DNA from: Chryseobacterium sp. ZHDP1
GTDB lineage: Bacteria > Bacteroidota > Bacteroidia > Flavobacteriales > Weeksellaceae
Reading direction: 5' to 3'
DNA length: 64,000 bases
NCBI RefSeq assembly: GCF_018603435.1
Contig: NZ_CP075682.1
Location: 4,712,001 to 4,776,000 of the forward strand
Shown: positions 25,701-33,797 of the stretch, in pieces
How the letters are laid out: every line of letters starts with the position of its first letter
How positions within the stretch are numbered: position 1 is the first letter of the stretch
Notes under the pieces: model-generated
Databases searched by the model: none
What the model was told of the DNA's origin: nothing
The model's input: the letters and a program-made list of their open reading frames with translations, nothing else
Made by a program: the position numbers and the translations under genes

Positions 25701-27911
25701 GTATATCCTTTTGCTACAGGAACATCAACCGCTTTTGTGGCAAGAAATCTTTACTTAAACCAAACAGCTGCTGCTACCACTGGTGGTAAAATTGCAGTAC
25801 AATATAATGATGTTGCGGGAACAAATACTGTAAGCATTGTAGATGGGGCTTATACTGTAGATACGCAGGCAAAATCCAACTGGGTTGTTTCTCAGACAGG
25901 GATTACGGGAACACCTACTTATTCTATGGCAATAAACGGGCAAAATATTTATACTGCTGTTAACGGTAACAGCAGAATTACCTTAGCTTCTGCTCCGGCT
26001 TTAGGGACACACCAAGCAGGAACAAATTATGTAAATGCACAAAGAACCGTTCTTCCATTGGCTAATTTAGCGGATACTTATTATTTAGGTATCGCAGCTT
26101 CGGATATTCCTTTTGTCTCTTTAGGAAACGGAAACTGGAATAGTGCTGCAACTTGGAATAAAGGAACGGTACCATCTTGTACAGATGTGGTGCAAATTGC
26201 AGCAGGTACTACGGTAACGGTAAATTCCGCAGGAAATGTTTCTAAAAATGTTACGATTAATACAGGAGGGACATTGGTAAATGCATCCGGTGATCTTACG
26301 GTAGGTTGTACTCTTAAAAATAATTCATTAGTAAATAACGGAACATTAACAATTTCAGGTGGTATATTAAATGTAAATGGTAATGTAAATAATGTAAATG
26401 GATCAACATTTAATCAATCAGGTGGAGATATTATTGTAGATGGTAATGATGCAGGTATAGTGGCTAATTCTGTTGCTTCTGGTACTAATATCTTTGGTTT
26501 TGGTACTTCAGGAACAGGAGCTACATTAAATTTAACAGGCGGTAGAATTGTTATTGTAGATCCGCATGTGGCAACTTCAGCAGCAGGAGGTACTTCAAAT
26601 GGACATGCTTTCGCGTATTGGGGTAATGGTTACCGTGCAGGAGTAAATCATACAATTCAATTAGGAGACGGAGTGTCTACTGATGCAGGTGGAAACACGA
26701 GTGGTCTTCAATATAATACTTGGCCGGGCACTGGATATTTTATTGCGGGTAATTTAGTTATTAATTTACCTACAGGTACAAATAGATTTGTTGTACCTCC
26801 ATATACCGTAGGTGTTGAAAAAGATTTAACCATTACTTCTGGTGAGCTAAGATTATCTGGTTCAAAAATTAATGGAAATATTGTAAATAATGGTACGCTT
26901 ACTTCTACTGGTACTTTAGAATTGGCACAATGGGGAGCAGATTTAACATCTTCTACTTCTAGCGTGGCATCTACCAATGCTCAAACTATATCTGGTACAG
27001 GTGTATTCAGAAATTTAGCAGCATCTCCTACAGCTAACTTAACTAGTTTAACTGTAAATAATGCAAGTACCGGAGGTGTTACATTAAATGCACCGTTATC
27101 AGTAAGTGGAACTTTAACGCTTACAGCAGGTAAAGTAAATACAACTTCTACTAACTTATTGACATTAGGTACAGCAACAGCTGCAGGTACATTGTCAGGA
27201 GGCAGCACTACATCTTATGTAGTGGGACCATTTGCCAGAACGATTGCTTCCGGTAATGCGAATACAAGTTATATAGTATATCCTGTAGGTAAAACAGCGT
27301 ATGCTCCAATTGCATTGGCACCTGCAACTACGGCGGTAACCAATATGAAAGCTGAAGCTTTTGATTCCAACTCCGGAACGGCTGGCGCAGGTACTCAAAA
27401 TTTATCTGCTACAAGAAGATGGGAAGCTCCACTGGTATCTGGTGCTTTCTCAACCATCAATGTAAGATTAGGGGATGCAGCAATTGCAAGTAGCAATTTC
27501 CCGGTAATCGCGACAACAGCAAATGGAGTATATGACAGCTCATTTGGTACTACAGGTACTTATGCGGCAGGCAGTCCAAATACAACACAATCTACTACTG
27601 CATTGGCAAGCACCGGTTACACAGGTTTCCTTTCTTATGCGGAAATGGCACCTACATTGGGTACAGGCGAAATATTGTATAAAGACAAAGGAATTAAAGT
27701 TTATCCTAATCCATTTGTGGATGTACTAAACATTTCTGATGTATCTAATGTAAAATCTATCTTTATCGTAGATGCTGCCGGAAGGTTAGTGAAAACTATC
27801 GCAACCCCAGCTTCTCAACTACAGTTGGGAGAGCTTAAAGAAGGATTGTATTTAGTTACTCTTGAAATGAAGGATGGCTCTAAACAGACATTCAAAACAA
27901 TTAAGAGATAA
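22785..27911 (+). CDS. Giant T9SS type A protein with three large beta-helix-like repeats
   Basis: A 1708-residue secreted protein. The signal peptide is about residues 1-20, ending SIKAQ. Most of the protein is three divergent repeats of roughly 540 residues. They start near residue 30 (ASWGTNTDG), 570 (STWVGGVVPSC) and 1110 (ATWNKGTVPSC). Each repeats VSGGTL / VNGNINN / FNQSGG turns spaced about 20 residues apart, as in right-handed beta-helices, then a GTGVFRN...NNSS block. The final 75 residues are the type A sorting signal (KVYPNPFVDVLNIS ... KTIKR). No catalytic motif is visible, so an adhesive or structural role is the best guess. Confidence 0.85.
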   Translation: MKKTYFLLLLIGGVASIKAQTTYYSKASATDFTNVASWGTNTDGTGTSPGSISNADNFVIQNSSAMTLPGNASVRQLTINSGSLTVAANTLTVSIANANNSNLTVSGGTFTVSGGNVLINGYLNYTSGNFNQSGGTITIDPNNAGATATSTTSSQYTLNITSSNGVNWTGGTLVLLDPPASTSSSHYSIYYNTSVSSEVSLNHTLKFGDGVSTDAGGNAIGFYIYNYVGSGKLNFGNVEVNNPSGTNRIVKEYSWSNGIKGNLTITAGELDQNSIALTVGGNLVNNGIYTASSTLTFAMPSSTSSVANTVAQTISGTGVFRNSATTSTANFASITVNNSSAGGVTFANANSLLSGTNTGTVSGTLTFTNGVVNTGSNAFILGVSGTTVGSLSYTAGGFSSGSTFSRWYGTAGSGTTIAASTIPTPGAGTYPFVMGNPVIGLSADHFHRATAALTTAGQMAVKFNGASGTTAITPLTEGSLTYDRQTNANWVVTTSAGYASSATHTVAVQGQGTYTAVTPNVTVLNNGALLGTAQAGTNQPMGQRAAVPAANIAATYTLASITSEAPIESAQSGPWESTSTWVGGVVPSCANAAILSGHTVTVSSSTTANPSNVIINTGGALAVTGGSIAVGCVNKNNYINNNGTLSVSGGTLAVNGNINNASGSTFAQSGGNINVDGNDAGATATSVASGTNIVNIATGNVTLTGGTMTVVDPHAANSTTSYAFSYTGGTAIDNTAGWTLKFGDGSSTDAGGTTATASAAGGFIWNNAGSKIYFDNVIIDGAAGTNRYVANSATTIGINTLTINANGEFRMPTSGVSIAGNFTNNGTFTHTASTLSFQNFKNNGTASASTTPQTVSGTGVFRNNIVTASSTANFTSVTINNSSSTGVTFGNANSLLSGANTGTVSGTLTMTTGFVNTGANTLILGTSATSNGTLSYTAGGFSTGSTFARWWPTTTGGATITASTTPSATTTGVYPFATGTSTAFVARNLYLNQTAAATTGGKIAVQYNDVAGTNTVSIVDGAYTVDTQAKSNWVVSQTGITGTPTYSMAINGQNIYTAVNGNSRITLASAPALGTHQAGTNYVNAQRTVLPLANLADTYYLGIAASDIPFVSLGNGNWNSAATWNKGTVPSCTDVVQIAAGTTVTVNSAGNVSKNVTINTGGTLVNASGDLTVGCTLKNNSLVNNGTLTISGGILNVNGNVNNVNGSTFNQSGGDIIVDGNDAGIVANSVASGTNIFGFGTSGTGATLNLTGGRIVIVDPHVATSAAGGTSNGHAFAYWGNGYRAGVNHTIQLGDGVSTDAGGNTSGLQYNTWPGTGYFIAGNLVINLPTGTNRFVVPPYTVGVEKDLTITSGELRLSGSKINGNIVNNGTLTSTGTLELAQWGADLTSSTSSVASTNAQTISGTGVFRNLAASPTANLTSLTVNNASTGGVTLNAPLSVSGTLTLTAGKVNTTSTNLLTLGTATAAGTLSGGSTTSYVVGPFARTIASGNANTSYIVYPVGKTAYAPIALAPATTAVTNMKAEAFDSNSGTAGAGTQNLSATRRWEAPLVSGAFSTINVRLGDAAIASSNFPVIATTANGVYDSSFGTTGTYAAGSPNTTQSTTALASTGYTGFLSYAEMAPTLGTGEILYKDKGIKVYPNPFVDVLNISDVSNVKSIFIVDAAGRLVKTIATPASQLQLGELKEGLYLVTLEMKDGSKQTFKTIKR

Positions 27912-27938
27912 TCTTAAATAATTATACTAATAAAAAGG

Positions 27939-27972
27939 TAGAGGCTGTCAATAGGATAGCCTCTATTTTTTT
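27939..27972 (+). terminator. Terminator after the beta-helix T9SS gene
   Basis: TAGAGGCT / AGCCTCTA hairpin followed by a T run. Confidence 0.85.
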
Positions 27973-28122
27973 GATAAATGTTTCATGAAAATTCTTTACT
28001 ATGAAAACGTTATAGCTGCCAATATGTTGAAGTTATCTAAAATTTTTCATAAAATATACCTGAACAGAAAAACGCTTTCAATTTTTTTATAAATTAGCCC
28101 TTTAAAATTTTAAAATAACACA

Positions 28123-28872
28123 ATGATTACAACCGCCAATCTGGAAAAATACCGTAACGGAGATTTTCTGCAATTCGTGAACAATGTACTGGAACTTTTA
28201 CCTCAAGCCGCTGCCGACCAATTAAATATAGGCAGCCAAAGAACAATTTTGCAAACAGCGGCACAAAGTTTTAATAATGCTTATCTGCCCTATACGGGAA
28301 GCGATATTACGCCGGAAATTCAGGCTTTGGATGCGCAGAGAGACAACGCTGTTATCGGGATTAAAATGATGCTGGAAGCATGGCAGTACCATTTCGATCC
28401 GGTGACCAAAAACAATGCCTTTGCACTTCTAGATATCCTTAACCGTTTTGGAGACCGTATCTACAAGCTTCGGTATCAGCTGGAAACCGCCACGATTAAC
28501 AGCATCGTAGCAGAATGGGAAGAAAAGCACAGTGATAAAATCTCCCAGCTTCAACTTACGGACTGGGTAAACGAGCTGAAAACTTCCAACCAGAATTTTA
28601 ACAACAAGTACATTGCCCGTACCGTACAACTTTCGGAAGTAGAAACAGGTGTGTTAGCCACCGCCAGAACAGCATCTACGGAAGCTTACCGGACACTGAA
28701 GCAGCATATAGAGGCTCATGCCCTGCTTACCCCGAATGCAGAATACGATCAGTTGATGGCAAAGCTCAGCAGTCTGGTAAACCAATATAATCTTGCCGTT
28801 ACCAAATATAGCAGTACGGAAGAAAGCGGGGGAGAAGATCAGAAACCTGAATCTCCGCAAACCCCTTCCTAG
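28123..28872 (+). CDS. DUF6261 family protein
   Basis: A 249-residue soluble, largely helical protein matching my recollection of the DUF6261 family common in Bacteroidota: NLEKYRNGDFLQFVNNVLEL at the start, IQALDAQRDNAVIGI, and LTDWVNELKTSNQNFNNKYI in the second half. The last 18 residues are a low-complexity tail rich in Glu, Gly, Ser and Pro. Function is unknown. It lies between two T9SS genes but has no signal peptide, so it is cytoplasmic. Directly after its stop begins a GC-rich 41-bp tandem repeat array. The TAAATTAG in its upstream region may be a -7 box. Confidence 0.75.
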   Translation: MITTANLEKYRNGDFLQFVNNVLELLPQAAADQLNIGSQRTILQTAAQSFNNAYLPYTGSDITPEIQALDAQRDNAVIGIKMMLEAWQYHFDPVTKNNAFALLDILNRFGDRIYKLRYQLETATINSIVAEWEEKHSDKISQLQLTDWVNELKTSNQNFNNKYIARTVQLSEVETGVLATARTASTEAYRTLKQHIEAHALLTPNAEYDQLMAKLSSLVNQYNLAVTKYSSTEESGGEDQKPESPQTPS

Positions 28873-28875
28873 AGC

Positions 28876-29062
28876 CACCGCCGAAGGGAGGGAGCTGTCG
28901 GGAGCAGCCGAAACCGTCCCGCCTAAAGAAGCAGACCTTCGGAACCCGCCGGGTGTATTCCGCCAAAAGGAAAACATTTTCGGGGAGTTCCGAAATCGTT
29001 TCGCCCAAAGGAATGTGTTTTCGGGAGCATCCGAAGATAAAATGCCTGCGGGAGCATATTTT
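28876..29062 (+). repeat. GC-rich degenerate 41-bp tandem repeat array
   Basis: About four and a half units begin 4 bp after the DUF6261 stop: a partial at 28876-28897, then 28898, 28938, 28979 and 29020. Each carries a TTCGGGAGCATCCGAA-type palindrome followed by a CGCCAAAGGAA-type block. It is much richer in G and C than the flanking DNA. The 41-bp period does not preserve a reading frame, arguing against coding. Confidence 0.7.
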
Positions 29063-29245
29063 AAAATAGTCTGATATGAAAAGGCAGAAAAAAGTTCATC
29101 TAAAAGACTTAAAATTATTTTTTATGGTTTAGAAGATCAAATACTTTTTCTACAATATCTTTAATAGGTAACGACCATAAAGATGAATATAACAAGTCTG
29201 TTTAAGCTCATTTTAAATTTAACCACAAAAGAACCACAAAAGAAT
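29063..29245. other. Stretch with no convincing gene
   Basis: Contains a single block TTAACCACAAAAG at 29219-29231, matching one end of the inverted-repeat elements at 46416 and 48241, but no opposite end. A 27-codon minus-strand open stretch (29115-29195) has no ATG and is not accepted. Confidence 0.35.
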
Positions 29246-29465
29246 TTATTGGACTTATTTAAATCAAAAGAGTTTGCTCCTTTAGGAGCAGAATCTGTGT
29301 AGAAATAAGAATAGATTCGTCAGTCAATCCATAGGAATCATATCTTAAATACGATAAATTTTCTAAAGATGGCGTTCCTACGGAATGCAGAACGCCTTGC
29401 GAATATGGTGTCTACACAGATAAAACTCCACAGAATTTTCTACCATTTTACTTTAAATAACTTTT
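29246..29465 (+). repeat. Multi-hairpin interspersed element, copy A
   Basis: It starts with the hairpin GCTCCTTTAGGAGC (29276-29289). An exact 11-bp pair, ATCTGTGTAGA at 29293-29303 and TCTACACAGAT at 29411-29421, then encloses two shorter hairpins, of which GCGTTCCTACGGAATGC is slightly imperfect. A final AAAACTCCACAGAATTTT hairpin follows. Copies B and C lie at 38901 and 46666 in the same orientation. Confidence 0.75.
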
Positions 29466-29853
29466 ATTTCAAAAGCCAGCAAAGAGAAAAGATCTTTGAT
29501 TTTTTTAACTTATGTGCTCTTTTTCCATTTAAGTATAAACTTGAACAACTAAAGTATTAAAATCTTTTGCATCAGGTTTAAAGATTAAAAATAAAGGACA
29601 AAAAAATGACTTCACTCACCATTAAGCCTCCCTGATCATGTAACTGAAATATCAAAGTATGGCAGCATCATGCTACCTGATACATTGTAAACAGTTTCTG
29701 TAAATATGAAATTTGAAGCACTGGGTGATTTTTATCAGAGTGTTAAGGTTTGTGGTAGTTTTTATCCGTATATCAAAAAGATATATATTTAGAGGTATCG
29801 AAAAGTAAATAATTTATGGTTTATCAAAAGATTTTGATAAATAGAACTAACTA
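29466..29853. other. Gene-poor stretch ahead of an orphan terminator
   Basis: No ORF above 30 codons looks real. A perfect inverted repeat, TTTATCAAAA at 29820-29829 and TTTTGATAAA at 29832-29841, separated by two bases, stands just before the terminator. The stretch may be what remains of a deleted gene. Confidence 0.35.
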
Positions 29854-29890
29854 ATATAGGCTGTCTCTTTGAGGCAGTCTATATTTTTTT
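29854..29890 (+). terminator. Orphan terminator resembling those of the T9SS genes
   Basis: ATATAGGCTG / CAGTCTATAT (one G-T pair) followed by seven T. No gene ends within 900 bp upstream. Text and position relative to the next T9SS gene match the terminators at 22411 and 27939. Confidence 0.7.
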
Positions 29891-30106
29891 GAAAGGTTTT
29901 TTTATGCAAAGTTGTTATTGATTGTAAGTCAAATATTTGTGAGTGTTATTTAACTTGCTAATAAACAATATTTTATAAGTTTGTTTAAATTATGATTTAT
30001 TTAATTATTCAAATGATTGTTTAGTAAATAGATTTAAAATGTTTTTATTAATTATTAAATATTAATTATTTATAAAGTTTTGGTTAATTAAATTAAAATT
30101 TATTTT

Positions 30107-30140
30107 TATTTTTACATCACCTAATTTTATTTTTTTACGC
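30107..30140 (+). promoter_or_regulatory. Variant promoter and leader of the third T9SS type A gene
   Basis: TATTTTTAC-N4-CCTAATTTTATT precedes the ATG, as at 18695 and 22750. Confidence 0.5.
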
Positions 30141-33100
30141 ATGAAAAAACTTTTACTGATGTGTTTGATGTTCCTCTATGCAGGCATCATGGCGCAAACC
30201 ACAGTAACAATAGGTTCGGGAGCCAGTACAGCATCGGCTGGTACAAATGGCGATCCGATCTATCGTTCCAGTGGTACGAGTTCATTTCATCATTCAAAAT
30301 CTATACAGTTGCTTACGGCAGCGGATTTGAGTGGTGCATCTGTTGTTCCTGGAGCAACCATTAACAGTATCGCCTATAATAAGAGTACGGCGTTTAATGT
30401 GTCGGGCAGTAATGCATGGACACTTAATGTCTATCTTAAAAATAGTACTGCTACAGCTTTAGCAAGTGGTACTGCCTGGAGTACTATGATTGGAGGAGCA
30501 ACTTTATTTTATAGTGCTACGATAAATAGTACTAACAATTTTCCTGCTGCTGCAGGCTGGGTAACCTTTAACAATAATACATCAAACACTTTCAGTTATA
30601 CAGGAGGTGCTATTGAAGTATATATTGAATGGGTTCCTTCCGGTACCTTGGCAACTCCATTTACAGGAGGAGCATTCCAATGGTTATATGATACTACAAC
30701 TACTGCTCAGGCGATGGGAACCAGTGCTTCAACTGCAATTGCTGCTACAACTACTAGTTATACCACTCAAACGAGAAGGTATCAGACACAACTAACATAC
30801 ACTGCAACAGCTTGCTCTGGTGCTCCTAATCCCGGGAATACATTAGCAACGGCAACAAGTACACCGTGTTCTTCCCCGTATTCTACGACGCTAAGTCTGC
30901 AGAATTCTACGGTTGGATCAGGGGTTAGTTATCAATGGTACAATAATGCAGGTGCAATTGCGGGTGCTACAACATCTACTTACACAACAACTGTAAGTGC
31001 TGCTAATTCCTTCTATTGTGCTGTTACTTGTTCAGGTTCAGGAATCACTACTAACTCTACTCCTGTTGCAGTATCTGCTCCGGCAGCAGCGATATCAACT
31101 TTCCCATGGACTGAGAATTTTGATGGTATGACAACAGTTGGAAACGGAATTACTCCAAGCTGTTGGGCAACAAGTGGAGGTTTAAGCTCTTCTTATCTGT
31201 TTACAAGTCAGACTGCATCTGGAAATACTTATAATGATCCTAAGTCTGCTCCTAACTATATGACTATTTACTATCCTACTACGGCTGCATATTTATGGAC
31301 TCCTTCATTTAATCTTACAGCAGGTCAGTCATACGATTTTTCATTCTATTGGGTCGGAGATGGATTAACGGGATGGCAGAATGAAGTATTGGTAAATAAT
31401 GCTCAATCTTCTACAGGAGCAACAAGCCTTAGTACATTCCTTACTTCAACGCAAACAGCAACAGGGGGATCTAATAGTACCAATTATACCAAAGTTACAG
31501 TAACATATGTACCAACAACTTCAGGAGTTTATACATTTGGTATAAAAGCTTACGTAACATCTACTGCACCATATTATATGGGGTTTGATGATTTTAAATT
31601 GGAATTAACTCCTGCATGTACAGAACCAACGGTACTTACTTCATCTGCAATTACAGCTTCAGGTGCTACCATTTCATGGACAGCTCCTACACCAGCTCCT
31701 GCAAATGGATATAATATTTATTACAGTACAACCAACACAGCTCCAACTGCTACTACAACACCAAGTGCTACTGTTGCAGCGGGGGTTACAACTTACAATA
31801 TATCCGGACTTACCTCTAATACAACTTATTATGTATGGGTGCGTTCTAATTGTGGTTCCGGATCTACAAGTTCTTGGGCAGGTCCTCTGAGCTTTACAAC
31901 TGCATGTACATCTACAAATGTTCCTTACACACAAGATTTTGAAAGTGTGACGACACCTGCGTTGCCTTCATGTACTTCTATAGAAAATGCTGGTACGGGT
32001 AACAATTGGACTACAAGTTCACCTGCTGCTTATGGCTTTACTACTAAAGCGCTTACTTATCTGTATAATTCTCTTAATGCTGCTAATGCCTGGTTCTATA
32101 CTCAGGGAATCAATTTAACGGCTGGTGTTTCTTATAGAATTAAATACACCTATGGAAATAACAGTACAACGTATGTTGAAAAATTAAAGGTAGCATATGG
32201 CACCTCTGCCAGCAGTGCAAGTATGACGAATGCTTTGGCAGATCATACAAACATTAACACTGCAACAGCGGCAACTAACTTTGTAGACTTTACTCCTGCT
32301 GCATCCGGTGTTTATTATTTTGGATTTAATGCATATTCTGCTGCTGACCAATATAACCTGTATGTAGATGATATTAGTATTGTTGTTACTCCAACATGTT
32401 CAGAGCCTTCTGCGGTTACAGTTCCTGCTGCAACTTTAGCATATAACTCTGCTGTTGTAAACTGGACTGCACCTGCTACAGCACCTGCAAACGGTTATGA
32501 TGTTTATTACAGTACAACGAATACAGCTCCGACTGCTACTACAACACCAACACTTTCTGGCTTAACTGCTGCTACAACTACTTTATCTAATTTAACCCCT
32601 TCTACAACTTATTATTTATGGGTTAGATCTAATTGTAGTGCTTCAGATCAGTCTATCTGGGTTCCTGTAACATTTACGACAAAATCTTTCTGTCCTACTG
32701 TTACTGCACCTTCAGCTGCTGCAACAAATGTTTCTGTAACCCCTACATTTACCTGGACTGCTGTAACCGGAGTTTCTGGTTATAAACTTTCTATCGGTAC
32801 TTCAGCCGGTGCTACTAATATTATGAATGCTCAGGATTTAGGAAATGTAACAACTTATACCCTTCCAACTGCGCTAAGTTATAATACGACTTATTATTAT
32901 ACCTTAAATGCTTATGATGCTACATCTACATCTCCGGGATGTACAGAAAGAAGCTTTACAACTGCACCTCCGCCTCCTGCAAACGACGACTGTTCCGGAG
33001 CAATTGCTTTAACGCCTGGTGGTACTTTTGCACAAAATGCTGTAACTGCTACAAACTCTGGTGCTACGGCTACATCTGATGCTACGGCTACACACTCTTG

Positions 33101-33659
33101 CCAGACTACAGGTTACAGAGATGTATGGTATTCTGTTGTAGTTCCTGCAAGTGGAAATATTACAATAGAGACTCAGTCTGTTTCTGGTTCTAATGTTACG
33201 GATACTGTTTTAGGAGTGTACAGTGGAAGCTGTGGAGCACTTACGCAAATTGGTTGTGATGATGACAGCTCCGCAGACGGTAACTTCTCTTTAGTATCTC
33301 TTACAGGATTAACTCCGGGATCTACATTGATGATTGGTGTTTGGAATTATTCTTCATCAACAACTGGTCAATTCAAGGTATCTGCTTATGATGCATCACT
33401 TGTATTAGCAACTAATGAAGTAAAAGATGCTAAAAACAATATCAAAGTATATCCAAACCCATTCTCTGAGGTATTGAATATTTCTGACGTAGCTAATGTT
33501 AAAAATGTACTGGTTACAGATATTGCGGGAAGATTAGTGAAAACTATTGCTAATCCTACATCAGAACTTCACTTAGGAGAATTGAAACAAGGAATGTATT
33601 TAGTTACTTTAGAGATGAAAGACGGATCTAAACAAACGATAAAAACAATTAAAAAATAG
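30141..33659 (+). CDS. T9SS type A surface protein with FN3, Ig-like and MAM-like modules
   Basis: A 1172-residue secreted protein. The signal peptide is MKKLLLMCLMFLYAGIMAQ. A beta-sandwich N-terminal region follows, then an Ig-like unit (SYQWYNNAGAIAGATTSTYT, about 265-300). Jelly-roll/MAM-like segments begin PWTENFDG and PYTQDFE, and two FN3 units share NGYNIYYSTTNTAPTATTTP with the gene at 18725. Near 985-1120 is a PPC-like domain (ANDDCSGAIALTPGG). The last 75 residues are the type A sorting domain ending KTIKK. It is likely an adhesin or surface-layer component. Shared FN3 text with 18725 indicates recent duplication or exchange between the two. Confidence 0.87.
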   Translation: MKKLLLMCLMFLYAGIMAQTTVTIGSGASTASAGTNGDPIYRSSGTSSFHHSKSIQLLTAADLSGASVVPGATINSIAYNKSTAFNVSGSNAWTLNVYLKNSTATALASGTAWSTMIGGATLFYSATINSTNNFPAAAGWVTFNNNTSNTFSYTGGAIEVYIEWVPSGTLATPFTGGAFQWLYDTTTTAQAMGTSASTAIAATTTSYTTQTRRYQTQLTYTATACSGAPNPGNTLATATSTPCSSPYSTTLSLQNSTVGSGVSYQWYNNAGAIAGATTSTYTTTVSAANSFYCAVTCSGSGITTNSTPVAVSAPAAAISTFPWTENFDGMTTVGNGITPSCWATSGGLSSSYLFTSQTASGNTYNDPKSAPNYMTIYYPTTAAYLWTPSFNLTAGQSYDFSFYWVGDGLTGWQNEVLVNNAQSSTGATSLSTFLTSTQTATGGSNSTNYTKVTVTYVPTTSGVYTFGIKAYVTSTAPYYMGFDDFKLELTPACTEPTVLTSSAITASGATISWTAPTPAPANGYNIYYSTTNTAPTATTTPSATVAAGVTTYNISGLTSNTTYYVWVRSNCGSGSTSSWAGPLSFTTACTSTNVPYTQDFESVTTPALPSCTSIENAGTGNNWTTSSPAAYGFTTKALTYLYNSLNAANAWFYTQGINLTAGVSYRIKYTYGNNSTTYVEKLKVAYGTSASSASMTNALADHTNINTATAATNFVDFTPAASGVYYFGFNAYSAADQYNLYVDDISIVVTPTCSEPSAVTVPAATLAYNSAVVNWTAPATAPANGYDVYYSTTNTAPTATTTPTLSGLTAATTTLSNLTPSTTYYLWVRSNCSASDQSIWVPVTFTTKSFCPTVTAPSAAATNVSVTPTFTWTAVTGVSGYKLSIGTSAGATNIMNAQDLGNVTTYTLPTALSYNTTYYYTLNAYDATSTSPGCTERSFTTAPPPPANDDCSGAIALTPGGTFAQNAVTATNSGATATSDATATHSCQTTGYRDVWYSVVVPASGNITIETQSVSGSNVTDTVLGVYSGSCGALTQIGCDDDSSADGNFSLVSLTGLTPGSTLMIGVWNYSSSTTGQFKVSAYDASLVLATNEVKDAKNNIKVYPNPFSEVLNISDVANVKNVLVTDIAGRLVKTIANPTSELHLGELKQGMYLVTLEMKDGSKQTIKTIKK

Positions 33660-33683
33660 TTTTTAATACATACCATAAATTAT

Positions 33684-33716
33684 AATAGCGACTAATTTTT
33701 AGTCGCTATTTTTTTT
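33684..33716 (+). terminator. Terminator after the third T9SS type A gene
   Basis: AATAGCGACT / AGTCGCTATT perfect hairpin followed by a T run. Confidence 0.88.
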
Positions 33717-33797
33717 GTTAATTAAATTTGGAAATTGTTACAGAAATTAGATAATAATTGTTAAATTAGTACTTAATCAACAAAATATAAATAGTTT

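Noticed and set aside
28876..29062. CRISPR-like array
   Set aside because: Units are contiguous and degenerate, without equal-sized unique spacers, and no cas gene is present.
28793..29074. 93-aa plus-strand ORF overlapping the end of DUF6261
   Set aside because: It runs through the 41-bp tandem array in a frame that the period does not preserve and overlaps a recognised gene.
29115..29195. Minus-strand 26-residue open stretch ending FDLLNHKK, possibly a gene remnant
   Set aside because: It has no ATG, a stop codon lies just upstream, and no family can be recognised, so a pseudogene call is not supported.
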